A stretch of DNA of 64,000 nt from Iamia sp038233075 (GTDB lineage Bacteria > Actinomycetota > Acidimicrobiia > Acidimicrobiales > Iamiaceae), in assembly GCA_038233075.1 (NCBI GenBank), contig JBBSMQ010000018.1, positions 12,086 to 76,085 of the forward strand, given 5' to 3'. Every line of letters starts with the position of its first letter. Position 1 is the first letter of the stretch. Shown here piece by piece: positions 34,318 to 42,326 of the stretch. The position numbers and the translations under genes were made by a program. The notes beneath the pieces were generated by a model. The model did no database searches, was not told the origin of the DNA, and saw only the letters and a program-made list of their open reading frames with translations.

Positions 34318-35133
34318 ACCTCGCGGACGGCTGTGTCCACGTCGTCGCGTCGCTGCCCGCGGGCGCCGCGTTCGCCTTCGGCCCTCAGGAGGGCGCGACG
34401 GGCGGGATTCTCCACGGCGAGGGCGTAGCGCTTGGCGCCGGCCAGCACGGAGGCCACGTAGTCGAGTGAGTGGTTGTAGGAGAAGTAGGCCCGGTTGAGA
34501 CCGGGGTCGTCGGTCAGGGGCCCGCTGGCACACAGGTGCGCCGCCGCCTGCGCCGCGTCGTAGACGCACCGGCCTTGGCCTCGTCGTCGAAGGCCCCGGT
34601 GTCGAGGCCCTTCAGGGGGTCGACACCGGCGCCGCTCATGGACGACGAGGCCGCCACCTCCCGCAGGGACTCCGTCAGCTGACTCGCCTCCGCCTCGGCT
34701 GTCTCGGCCTCGGTCTGCGCCTGCTCGATGTGGGCGGTGAGGTCCTGCTCACGGGCGGTCAGGGCGAGGACCTGGGTGTCCTCGGCCACCTCGCGCCGGG
34801 CCGCCTCGGCCCCTCGGCGCGGGCCCTGTCGCGCGCGGCCGTGGCCGCGGCGTACCCGGGGCTCGAGACCGCCACCCCGGCCGGGGCGGGGGCGATGGTC
34901 GGGAGCGGGCCCAGCGGGGGCAGCTCGGGGTCGGCGGGCCCCGGCACCGGTGGCGGAGCCTGCTCGGTGATCGCACCGGACCCGGCGACCGCGGGCGAGG
35001 AAGGAAGGAGCCCCAGGGCCACGGCCACGCCGATGGCCACCAGGACCGTCGTGGACCGGGGCGCGCCCCGTCGCTCGGCTCGCAGGCGCGGTCGCAGCGG
35101 TGGGTGGGACACGGACAGCATCGACTCCGTCAC
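34314..35133 (-). pseudogene. Frameshifted secreted coiled-coil / lytic-transglycosylase-like gene
   Basis: Three consecutive reading-frame segments on one strand form one gene. (a) From 35133, a signal anchor (VLVAIGVAVALGLLPSSPAVA) is followed by a Pro-rich linker and YAAATAARDRARAE. (b) A coiled coil continues in another frame (AREQDLTAHIEQAQTEAE...). (c) In a third frame it ends AHLCASGPLTDDP-GLNRAYFSYNHSLDYVASVL. The YNHS..YV..VL ending is typical of the last part of SLT-type lytic transglycosylases. The catalytic middle (Glu motif) is not present, so an internal deletion is likely. The joints are at the CCCC run at 34810-34813 and near 34570. The 820-base length plus two restored bases equals 274 whole codons. 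Either a decayed cell-wall hydrolase or a gene with base-calling errors. Confidence 0.72.
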
Positions 35134-35222
35134 ATCGGCTGGCGGACCCTTGGTGTCAGGCCCAGGAACCGGGGCGACCGGCGACGTCCCCGCACGGTCG
35201 GAGCTGACCGTAGCCTTTCGCC

Positions 35223-36095
35223 GTGACCTCCTGTCCCACGACCTCCTCTCCCGTCACCTCCTCGATCGATGCCGAGCGCGTGACCGTCACCGTCTCCGAC
35301 GGCGTGGCCCAGGTCCGCCTGGCCCGCCCGGCCAAGATGAACGCGCTCGACACCCGCATGTTCCGCGCCATCGTCGACGCCGGCGATGCGGTGGCTGCCG
35401 ACCGCCAGGTGCGGGCCGTCGTGCTCTCGGGGGAGGGGAGGTCGTTCTGCGCCGGGCTCGACCTGTCGTCGTTCGCGGCGATGGCCAGCGGTGGCTCCGA
35501 CGGAGGGGCCGGACCGATCGACGCAGGATCGTCGATCGTCGACCGGCTGCCGGGCCGGCCCTCGAACCTGTTCCAGGAGGTCGCCCATGTCTGGCACGCG
35601 CTCCCGGTGCCGGTGGTCGCTGCCCTCCACGGCCACGTGCTCGGCGGCGGCTTGCAGATCGCCCTCGGCGCCGACATCCGCCTGGCCGCGCCCGATGCCG
35701 CCCTCTCGGTGATGGAGGTCCGGTGGGGCCTGCTGCCCGACATGACCGGCCCCCAGGCCCTGGTCCGCCTGGTGGGCCTGGACGTGGCCAAGGAGCTGGT
35801 GTTCACCGGCCGCAAGGTGTCAGGTCGCGACGCCCACCAGCTCGGGCTGGTGACCCAGCTGGCCGACGACCCGTGGGAGTCCGCGACCGCGCTCGCGACC
35901 GAGATCGCCGGACGCAACCCCGAGGCCGTGCAGGGCGCCAAGGCCCTCCTGAACGCAGCCGGCACCCGGCCCCTCGAGGAGTCGCTGATCGACGAGTCCC
36001 GCCGCATGGAGCGCCTCATCGGCAGCCCCAACCAGGTCGAGGCCGTGACCGCGGAGATGGAGGGGCGGGCCCCCGTGTTCGACGACGGTGCCTGA
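35223..36095 (+). CDS. Enoyl-CoA hydratase/isomerase (crotonase family)
   Basis: A 290-residue crotonase. Oxyanion-hole segments are EGRSFCAGLDLSSF (about residue 72) and ALHGHVLGGGLQIALGADIR (about 138). MEVRWGLLPDMTGPQ corresponds to the catalytic-acid region; the position equivalent to Glu144 of rat hydratase reads M-E-V, while the Glu164 position falls in WGLLPD, where Asp may substitute. That Asp pattern suggests an isomerase or dienoyl-type member. A 35-residue insertion with Gly/Ser (MASGGSDGGAGPI) follows the first oxyanion loop. The Thr/Ser-rich first 15 residues could be untranslated. It overlaps the next gene by eight bases. Confidence 0.87.
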   Translation: MTSCPTTSSPVTSSIDAERVTVTVSDGVAQVRLARPAKMNALDTRMFRAIVDAGDAVAADRQVRAVVLSGEGRSFCAGLDLSSFAAMASGGSDGGAGPIDAGSSIVDRLPGRPSNLFQEVAHVWHALPVPVVAALHGHVLGGGLQIALGADIRLAAPDAALSVMEVRWGLLPDMTGPQALVRLVGLDVAKELVFTGRKVSGRDAHQLGLVTQLADDPWESATALATEIAGRNPEAVQGAKALLNAAGTRPLEESLIDESRRMERLIGSPNQVEAVTAEMEGRAPVFDDGA

Positions 36096-37461
36096 CGCGC
36101 CCACCCTCGACCCCCGTCTCCTCCGGCACCTGGCCCAGGTCGTGGGGGACCCCCACGTCGTCACCGACGCCGAGGTCACCGCCGGGGCCGCGGTCGACTG
36201 GACGGGCCGCTTCCGTGGCGCCACCCCCGCGGTGGTGCGACCCGGCACCGCGGCCGAGGTGGTCGGGGTCATCGGGATCTGCGCCGATGCCGGTGTCGCC
36301 CTCGTGCCCCAGGGCGGCAACACTGGTCTGGTCGGCGGCTCGGTGCCCCTCGCCGGGGAGGTCGTGCTGTCCACCGCCCGCTTCGTCGGCGTCACCGATG
36401 TCGACGCCGACGGCGGGCATCTCACCGCGGCGGCGGGGACGTCGATCGCCGCGGTCCAGGCCGCCGCGGCCGAGGCCGGCTGGGCCTACGGCGTCGACTG
36501 GGCCGCCCGGGACACCGCCACGGTCGGAGGTGGCATCGCCACCGACGCCGGCGGGCTCCACGTCGTCGCCCACGGGTCGACGCGCGCCCAGCTCCTCGGT
36601 GTCGAGGCGGTGGTCGGCAGCGGCGCGGTCCTGGAGGACCTGGGTCGTCTCGAGAAGGACGCCACCGGGTACGACCTGTCGGGCCTGCTGTGCGGCAGCG
36701 AGGGCACCCTCGGCGTCGTCACCGCGGCCCGGCTCCGACTGGTGCCCGCCCTCCCCGATCGGGCACTGGCCGCCCTCGGGTTCGCCTCCTGGGCCGACGC
36801 CGTGGTCGCCGTCGGGCTCCTGCGACGAGGTTTGCCCGGCCTGACGGCGGCCGAGGCCCACGGGGCTGCGGAGGCGGATCTGGTGGCCGGTCACCTCGGC
36901 GTCACGACCGCCCTCGACCCCCCACCGGCGGTCACCCTGCTGGCGGAGTGTGCCGGCCACGGGGATCAGGTCGACCGTCTGGGGGAGGCGGTGGCCGGTC
37001 TCGAGGGGGTGACGGGCGCGGCGGTGGCCGCGGACGGTGCTCGCCGGGCTGCCCTGTGGCGCCACCGAGAGGCGATGACCGAGGCCATCGCCACCCTCGG
37101 CTCGCCCCACAAGATGGACATCTCGTTGCCGGCCGAGGCCCTGGCCGACTTCGCCGAGGAGGTCGGCGGGCGGATCGCCGCGGCGGCCCCGACGGCCCGC
37201 ACCTGGCTCTTCGGCCACCTGGGCGACGGCAACCTCCACGTCAACGTGACCGGTGTGGCCCCCGACGACGACGCGGTCGACGACGTCGTGCTGGGGCTGG
37301 TGCTGGAGCGGGGCGGCAGCGTGAGCGCCGAGCACGGCGTGGGCACGGTGAAGCGCCGGTGGGCCGCCCGCCAGCGGGGCGCCGCAGCGATGGAGGCCAT
37401 GCGGAGCGTGAAGGCCGCGCTCGACCCGGCGGGGGTGATGAACCCCAACGTGCTGCTGTGA
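36088..37461 (+). CDS. FAD-linked oxidase (glycolate oxidase GlcD / D-2-hydroxyglutarate dehydrogenase type)
   Basis: A 457-residue flavoenzyme oxidising a D-2-hydroxyacid. The PCMH-type FAD domain has ALVPQGGNTGLVGGSVPLAG (about residues 71-90), TVGGGIATDAGGLHVVAHGS and LCGSEGTLGVVT. The C-terminal oxidase domain has the metal-ligand motif FGHLGDGNLHVNV near 376, and SAEHGVGTVKRRW follows. It starts with GTG inside the crotonase gene, so the two are translationally coupled. D-lactate, D-2-hydroxyglutarate or glycolate are all possible substrates. Confidence 0.88.
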   Translation: MPDAPTLDPRLLRHLAQVVGDPHVVTDAEVTAGAAVDWTGRFRGATPAVVRPGTAAEVVGVIGICADAGVALVPQGGNTGLVGGSVPLAGEVVLSTARFVGVTDVDADGGHLTAAAGTSIAAVQAAAAEAGWAYGVDWAARDTATVGGGIATDAGGLHVVAHGSTRAQLLGVEAVVGSGAVLEDLGRLEKDATGYDLSGLLCGSEGTLGVVTAARLRLVPALPDRALAALGFASWADAVVAVGLLRRGLPGLTAAEAHGAAEADLVAGHLGVTTALDPPPAVTLLAECAGHGDQVDRLGEAVAGLEGVTGAAVAADGARRAALWRHREAMTEAIATLGSPHKMDISLPAEALADFAEEVGGRIAAAAPTARTWLFGHLGDGNLHVNVTGVAPDDDAVDDVVLGLVLERGGSVSAEHGVGTVKRRWAARQRGAAAMEAMRSVKAALDPAGVMNPNVLL

Positions 37462-37482
37462 GAGCCCTCGCCCGCTCCCGGC

Positions 37483-37573
37483 GAGGCCGGCCATCCGGGA
37501 GGACGTTCGTCACCTGACGGGCGGCGCTCCGGGTGTGAGGCCGGTCACCCGGAGCGACGCTTGTCACATGACG
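37483..37573. promoter_or_regulatory. Paired direct repeats ending in palindromic sites upstream of the phosphatase gene
   Basis: Two 37-base units, 37483-37519 and 37537-37573, match at 29 positions. Each starts GAGGCCGG and ends in a dyad: CGTCACCTGACG (37508-37519) and TGTCACATGACG (37562-37573). The spacing is 54 bases, about five helical turns. The second copy shares TCACATGACGTC with the palindrome at 33068. This fits a regulator bound on one face of the helix. Confidence 0.6.
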
Positions 37574-37658
37574 TCACCCGAACGTCGGTTGGCTGACACA
37601 CGTCCCAGGTATCCTCACGGGACCGCTGGCGGCCTCCGCGCAACGGACCCACACCCTC

Positions 37659-38738
37659 ATGGTCACCCCTGTCCTCATCCTGACCTCCCTCGCCTGCGGC
37701 GTCGCCACCTTCGTCTGGGGCCGGTCCGCCCGGCGGCTGGGTCGCGTCTACCGCCGTGTGGCCACGGAGCGGGGCCCGATGTCCGACCCCGTCGTGCTGG
37801 CTCGGTCCGCCTACCGCAAGGACGTCCACACCACCATGCTCTACGCCGTGCTCTGCGGGGCGTGTGCGGCCATGGCCGCCGCCTCCTCGGCGAGCGTGGA
37901 GCTGTTCCTCGGCCTCATCCTCGTGCCGGTGGCCGTCTCGGTCGTCTCCGCCGGCGACTTCGTGCGCGAGTCGCGTCTGGCCGACGAGCGCTACGACATC
38001 GAGCGTCGAGCCGAGGAGGTCCTCAGCCAGGATCAGCTCGCGCCCCAGCGGTGGGCGGCCCGGCTCGCGCCCGAGGTCCTCCCCACCCTGCCCGGCTTCG
38101 AGATCGGGAGGGTCTACAAGGCCGGCTCGGGGGTCATGGCCGGCGACTTCTTCGATGTCTACGATCTCGATCGGGGCCGGGTGGCGGCGGTCATCGGCGA
38201 TGTCACCGGCCACGGCATCGAGCCCTCCATCACCGCCTTGCAGGCCAAGTACCTGCTGCGCGTCCTCCTGCGCCAGTACCGCGACCCGGCCCAGGCGGTG
38301 GAGGAGCTCAACGACCGCATGTCGGCCCTCGAGCGCCTCGAGGAGTTCATCTCCCTGTGCGTGGTCGTCTTCGACACCGAGGCCGAGACGGTGCGCTGGG
38401 CCTCGGCCGGGCATCCCACCGCATGGCTCTGGCACGACCGTGAGGTCCGCCCGCTGCGCCACACCGGGCCCCTGCTCATGCTCGACCCCGAGGGCGCGTT
38501 CACCAGCCGGGAGATCCCGTTGTCCAAGGGCGATCTCGTGCTCCTCTACACCGACGGCCTGGCCGAGGCCCGCAGCGGTGATGAGATGTTCGGCGAGGAG
38601 CGCATCGGCAACGTGCTGCGCCGCGACCCGGGGGTGCCACCCGAGGTGCTGTGCAAGTCGCTCCTGGAGGCGGCCAAGGACTTCGCCACCAGCCCCATCA
38701 CCGACGACACCGCCATCCTCGCCATCCGCCGGGTCTGA
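37659..38738 (+). CDS. Membrane-anchored PP2C-type serine phosphatase (SpoIIE/RsbU family)
   Basis: A 359-residue protein. Residues 1-110 hold a membrane helix at the start (VLILTSLACGVATFVWG) and two more (LYAVLCGACAAMAAA, LFLGLILVPVAVSVVSA). The phosphatase domain follows, with VMAGDFFDVYDLDRGRVAAV and IGDVTGHGIEPSI, where the Gly-Asp metal ligands are retained. WASAGHPTAWLW and the closing TDDTAILAI carry the last Asp ligand. Such enzymes act on anti-anti-sigma factors, so partner switching to control a sigma factor is the likely role. No kinase or STAS gene is adjacent. Confidence 0.88.
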   Translation: MVTPVLILTSLACGVATFVWGRSARRLGRVYRRVATERGPMSDPVVLARSAYRKDVHTTMLYAVLCGACAAMAAASSASVELFLGLILVPVAVSVVSAGDFVRESRLADERYDIERRAEEVLSQDQLAPQRWAARLAPEVLPTLPGFEIGRVYKAGSGVMAGDFFDVYDLDRGRVAAVIGDVTGHGIEPSITALQAKYLLRVLLRQYRDPAQAVEELNDRMSALERLEEFISLCVVVFDTEAETVRWASAGHPTAWLWHDREVRPLRHTGPLLMLDPEGAFTSREIPLSKGDLVLLYTDGLAEARSGDEMFGEERIGNVLRRDPGVPPEVLCKSLLEAAKDFATSPITDDTAILAIRRV

Positions 38739-38808
38739 TCGGCCGCTCCGGTCGATAGGGGCCGGCCCTCAACCTCGGCGACCGGGGGAGAGCCCGTAGG
38801 ATCCGGCC

Positions 38809-40374
38809 ATGGCCGAACCCTCCTCGCCCCTGTCGGCCGACGGCGAGCCGTCGACGGCCGACCGGGTGGCGGCGGCCGGCGAGCGGGCCCTCGCCGGAAA
38901 CCTGGCCAAGGTGGGCGACAAGCTGGAGCGCCAGGGCAAGCTGTTCGTCCGCGATCGCCTCGACCTGCTGCTCGACCCCGGCACCTTCGTGGAGGACGCC
39001 CTGCTGGCCAACGCCGCGGCCGACGACCTGCCTGCCGACGGGGTGGTCACCGGCACCGGCCTGGTCGACGGTCGCCGGGTGTGCGTGGTGGCCAACGACC
39101 CCACCGTGAAGGCCGGGTCCTGGGGGGCCCGGACCGTCGAGAAGATCATCCGGGCCACCGAGCTGGCCCTGCGCCAGGAGCTGCCCATCTTCTGGCTCGT
39201 CGACTCGGCCGGCGCCCGCATCACCGACCAGGTGCAGCTGTTCCCGGGCCGCCGGGGCGCAGGACGGATCTTCTACAACCAGATCAAGCTGTCGGGGAAG
39301 GTCCCCCAGATCTGCTGCCTGTTCGGACCGTCGGCCGCCGGCGGCGCCTACATCCCCAGCTTCTGCGACATCGTCATCATGGTCGAGGGAAACGCCTCCA
39401 TGTACCTGGGCTCGCCGCGCATGGCCGAGATGGTGGTGGGGGAGAAGGCCACCCTGGAGGAGACCGGCGGGGCCCGCATGCACGCCACCGTTTCCGGCTG
39501 CGGCGACAACCTGGCCGTCGACGATGCCGACGCGCTCGACCAGGCCCGAGCCTGGTTCACCTACTTCCCCGGCTCCTGGCGCGACCAGCCGCCCCGCTAC
39601 CGGCCCCAGCCTCCCCTCACCCCGCTCGCCACCGGGATGGTGCCCGAGGACGAGCGGGCCGGCTACGACGTCCACGCCGTCATCGACGGGCTGGTCGACG
39701 CCGAGAGCTTCTTCGAGCTGAAGCCGCTGTTCGCACCCGAGCTGGTCGTGGGCCTGGCGCTGCTCGACGGCCGGCCCGTCGGCATAGTGGCCAACAACCC
39801 AGCCCAGAAGGGTGGGGTCCTGTTCGTCGACTCGGCCGACAAGGCGGCGCGCTTCGTGTGGTGCTGCGACGCCTTCAACATCCCGCTGGTGTTCCTGGCC
39901 GACGTGCCCGGGTTCATGATCGGCACCCAGGTTGAGGCCCAGGGCATCATCCGCCACGGGGCCAAGATGGTCACCGCCATCTCCGAGGCCACCGTGGCCA
40001 AGGTGTGCGTCGTGCTCCGCAAGGCCTACGGCGACGGGCTCTACGCCATGTCGGGCCCGGCCTTCGAGCCCGAGGCCACCCTGGCCCTGCCGACGGCCAA
40101 GATCGCGGTGATGGGCCCGGAGGCTGCGGTCAACGCCGTGTACGCCAACAAGATCGCCCAGATCGACGACCTCGACGAGCGCCAGGCCTTCATCGACGAG
40201 CAGCGGACGCTCTACGAGGCCGACGTCGACCTCCTGCGCCTCGCCTCCGAGCTGGTCATCGACGCCGTGGTCGAGCCGGAGGCCCTGCGCGACGAGATCG
40301 TCTCTCGCCTGGAGCGGGGCGAGGGCAAGGACCGGGCGTTCTCCGACCGCCGCCACGGCGTCCCCCCCGTGTGA
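38809..40374 (+). CDS. Acyl-CoA carboxylase beta subunit (biotin-dependent carboxyltransferase)
   Basis: A 521-residue carboxyltransferase. N-terminal half: KLFVRDRLDLLLDPGTFVED, WLVDSAGARITDQVQLFPGR and LFGPSAAGGAYIPSFCDIVI (oxyanion loop). C-terminal half: KGGVLFVDSADKAARFV, FLADVPGFMIGTQVEAQGII and KAYGDGLYAMSGP. The SAGARITDQVQLF sequence suits methylcrotonyl- or related branched acyl-CoA carboxylases. The TGA shares its last base with the next ATG (TGATG at 40372-40376), coupling it to HMG-CoA lyase and favouring a leucine-degradation role. No biotin carboxylase alpha subunit is in the window. Confidence 0.9.
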   Translation: MAEPSSPLSADGEPSTADRVAAAGERALAGNLAKVGDKLERQGKLFVRDRLDLLLDPGTFVEDALLANAAADDLPADGVVTGTGLVDGRRVCVVANDPTVKAGSWGARTVEKIIRATELALRQELPIFWLVDSAGARITDQVQLFPGRRGAGRIFYNQIKLSGKVPQICCLFGPSAAGGAYIPSFCDIVIMVEGNASMYLGSPRMAEMVVGEKATLEETGGARMHATVSGCGDNLAVDDADALDQARAWFTYFPGSWRDQPPRYRPQPPLTPLATGMVPEDERAGYDVHAVIDGLVDAESFFELKPLFAPELVVGLALLDGRPVGIVANNPAQKGGVLFVDSADKAARFVWCCDAFNIPLVFLADVPGFMIGTQVEAQGIIRHGAKMVTAISEATVAKVCVVLRKAYGDGLYAMSGPAFEPEATLALPTAKIAVMGPEAAVNAVYANKIAQIDDLDERQAFIDEQRTLYEADVDLLRLASELVIDAVVEPEALRDEIVSRLERGEGKDRAFSDRRHGVPPV

Positions 40375-41285
40375 TGGTGGCCATCCTCCCGACCCACGCG
40401 ACGATCCGCGACGTGGGTCCCCGCGACGGGCTCCAGCCCGAGGAGCCGGTGGCGGTGGCGGACCGGATCGCCCTGGTCGAGGCGCTGGTCGTCGCCGGCG
40501 TCACCCGGGTGGAGGTGGCGGCCTTCGTCTCGCCCCGGGCGGTGCCCGCCATGGCCGGTGCCGCCGAGGTGGTCGCCGGCATCGACCGACGCCCGGATGT
40601 CACCTACGCGGCCCTCGTGCCCAACGCCCGGGGAGCAGAGATGGCCCTGGACGCAGGCGTCGACCAGCTGACCGTCACCGTCTCCGCATCGGAGGTCTAC
40701 AACCAGCGCAACGTCCGCATGAGCACCGACGAGTCGGTGGCGGCGGTGGCCGACATCTGCGCGTTGGCCGACGAGGCGCGGGTAGCCGTCGACGCCGTGG
40801 TCTCGTGTGCGTTCGGATCACCGTACGAGGGCGAGATCGACCCGGCCGAGGTGGCCGCCCTGGCCGACCGCCTGGCCGATGCCGGTACGGCGGCGCGCAC
40901 CTACGCCGACACCACCGGCATGGCCACGCCCCGGCGAGTCGAGGAGCTCCTCGACAGCCTGGGGTCGGTCCAGGAGGTGGGGCTGCACCTGCACGACACT
41001 CGGGGCACCGCGCTGGTCAACGCCTACGCCGCTCTCGCCTTGGGGGTGACCCGGTTCGACACCGCCGTCGGTGGGCTCGGAGGCTCGCCCTTCGCCCACG
41101 GGGCCGGCGGCAACCTGGCCACCGAGGAGCTCGTCGCCCTGCTCGACGACCTCGGCGTGCACACCGGCATCGACGTCGACACCCTGGCCGCGACGGCGCT
41201 GATGGTCGAGGGCCTCGTCGGCCGACCGGTACCGAGCGGCGTTGCCCACGCCGGGCCCCGCGACCGGCGGGCGTCGACGAGCTGA
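40374..41285 (+). CDS. Hydroxymethylglutaryl-CoA lyase-like
   Basis: A 303-residue TIM-barrel HMGL-like enzyme that would cleave HMG-CoA to acetoacetate and acetyl-CoA. TIRDVGPRDGLQPEEP holds the catalytic Arg and metal-binding Asp. VEVAAFVSPRAVPAMAG, SCAFGSPYEGEIDP and LHLHDTRGTALVNAYAAL (His ligands) follow. The mobile loop reads GGLGGSPFAHGAGGN, with Ser where human HMG-CoA lyase has its catalytic Cys266. This may be lineage-typical or may mark a different acyl-CoA substrate. It is translationally coupled to the carboxylase beta subunit. Confidence 0.85.
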   Translation: MVAILPTHATIRDVGPRDGLQPEEPVAVADRIALVEALVVAGVTRVEVAAFVSPRAVPAMAGAAEVVAGIDRRPDVTYAALVPNARGAEMALDAGVDQLTVTVSASEVYNQRNVRMSTDESVAAVADICALADEARVAVDAVVSCAFGSPYEGEIDPAEVAALADRLADAGTAARTYADTTGMATPRRVEELLDSLGSVQEVGLHLHDTRGTALVNAYAALALGVTRFDTAVGGLGGSPFAHGAGGNLATEELVALLDDLGVHTGIDVDTLAATALMVEGLVGRPVPSGVAHAGPRDRRASTS

Positions 41286-41331
41286 CCACCCGCTTGGCCC
41301 CGGGGCCTTCGCCTGGGGCAGGGTGTCGCCG

Positions 41332-41559
41332 ATGCCCTGGTGCGACGGCTGTGACCGCTTCTACAAGCCCGGTTCCCTGGCCCCCGACGGCACGTGTGTC
41401 CAGTGCGGGGAGTTCATCGCCCGCCCCCAGGACGAGCCCGACGAGGAGGCGAGCAAGCGAGCGCCGTGGCACTTCTACGCCCTCATCATCGCCGTGGTCG
41501 TGTACCTGGGCTGGCGCCTCGTCCAGGGCATCGCCTGGGTCGTTCACCGCTACCTCTGA
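41332..41559 (+). CDS. Small zinc-ribbon membrane protein
   Basis: A 75-residue protein: CDGCDRFY and CVQCGEF form a two-CxxC zinc ribbon (residues 4-26). An acidic linker (DEPDEEASKR) then leads to one membrane helix (FYALIIAVVVYLGWRLV). The cytosolic ribbon with a C-terminal anchor suggests an adaptor; the function is unknown. The ATG at 41332 and a GTG three codons earlier are both possible starts. Confidence 0.65.
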   Translation: MPWCDGCDRFYKPGSLAPDGTCVQCGEFIARPQDEPDEEASKRAPWHFYALIIAVVVYLGWRLVQGIAWVVHRYL

Positions 41560-41605
41560 TTCTGACGCGGGAGAGCGCCATCCGTGTCGCAACCCCGCGT
41601 CAGAA
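41560..41605 (+). terminator. Long-stem hairpin between the zinc-ribbon gene and the tRNA
   Basis: TTCTGACGCGGG (41560-41571) and CCCGCGTCAGAA (41594-41605) form a perfect 12-pair stem with a 22-base loop directly after the zinc-ribbon gene's stop codon. There is no T-run, so it is a terminator candidate or a stability element. Confidence 0.6.
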
Positions 41606-41695
41606 CGGATCAGGGTCTGAGGTTCCCATGCGCTGCGAGCAGGTGGTGAGCAGGTTCGATGGGCATGCCGCCGGCGCGTAAGGTGGTCGCTCCCA

Positions 41696-41773
41696 CGGGC
41701 TGTGGCGCAGCTTGGTTAGCGCGCTTGACTGGGGGTCAAGAGGTCGGGAGTTCGAATCTCCCCAGCCCGACCA
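41696..41773 (+). tRNA. tRNA-Pro (GGG anticodon), CCA encoded
   Basis: Folds as a complete cloverleaf. Acceptor CGGGCTG pairs with CAGCCCG. The D stem is GCGC/GCGC. The anticodon stem CTTGA/TCAAG encloses CTGGGGG, so the anticodon is GGG and reads CCC. The T arm is GGGAG-TTCGAAT-CTCCC. Discriminator A is followed by an encoded CCA. Confidence 0.96.
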
Positions 41774-41788
41774 ACGAAACCGCAGGTC

Positions 41789-41820
41789 AGAGCCGGTCCG
41801 CAAGGGCCGGCTCTTCTGCT
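41789..41820 (+). terminator. Terminator hairpin after tRNA-Pro
   Basis: AGAGCCGG (41789-41796) and CCGGCTCT (41807-41814) form a perfect eight-pair stem with a 10-base loop, followed by TCTGCTTCCT. It lies 16 bases past the tRNA's CCA. The stem overlaps the end of a recurring AACCGCAGGTCAG word (41778-41790). Confidence 0.75.
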
Positions 41821-42326
41821 TCCTGAGGCCAGGTGACCAACGGGGTGACCAACCGGCGTGCCACTCCCCGATCACCCCCGAAGCGAGGAAGCGGTCCAAG
41901 GCGGACTGCCGGCGCTGGGAGCGGTTCTGGTCGATGGAGCTGTGGCAGGTCGAGATCAACGTCGGTGAACAGCTCATCCGGGCCCACCCGGTCCGCCACC
42001 ACCGCACCCGCGAGCACGGCGTCTTGGCCAACCCCGGCGGCCGGCCCCACCGCACCAACGCCCACGAACCCACGCCCGAGTGGATCACAACCACCGGAGC
42101 CAGAACGTCACACGGGTACTGGGACTTGACAACGTCCCTTCCAACCCAGGAACAAAGACAGTGACCAGCGGAGACCAATGGCCCGCCCAGAGGGGAGACC
42201 TGCGAGAGAGGTCCCGCGTCGACCGGGGCCGACGGCGGTGGCATACTGACCTGCCGTCTGCCGCTTCGTGGCGCGGTCGTGGTCGTACTGTCGGTGGGTC
42301 CGGCGGGCGGCGAGCGAGGAGTGCGG
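41821..42326. other. Gene-free stretch downstream of the tRNA
   Basis: About 500 bases with no supported gene. A short direct repeat GGTGACCAAC occurs at 41832 and 41844. An open frame at 41712-42164 contains a Trp/His-rich segment (RRWERFWSMELWQVEINVG) that could be an eroded gene, but it starts inside the tRNA and matches nothing I recognise. Its position between a tRNA and rearranged genes fits a scarred integration region. Confidence 0.4.

Noticed and set aside
35223..36095. Loss of a catalytic Glu in the enoyl-CoA hydratase as a headline finding
   Set aside because: The crotonase family varies at these positions and I cannot align it exactly by eye, so it is noted only in the feature.
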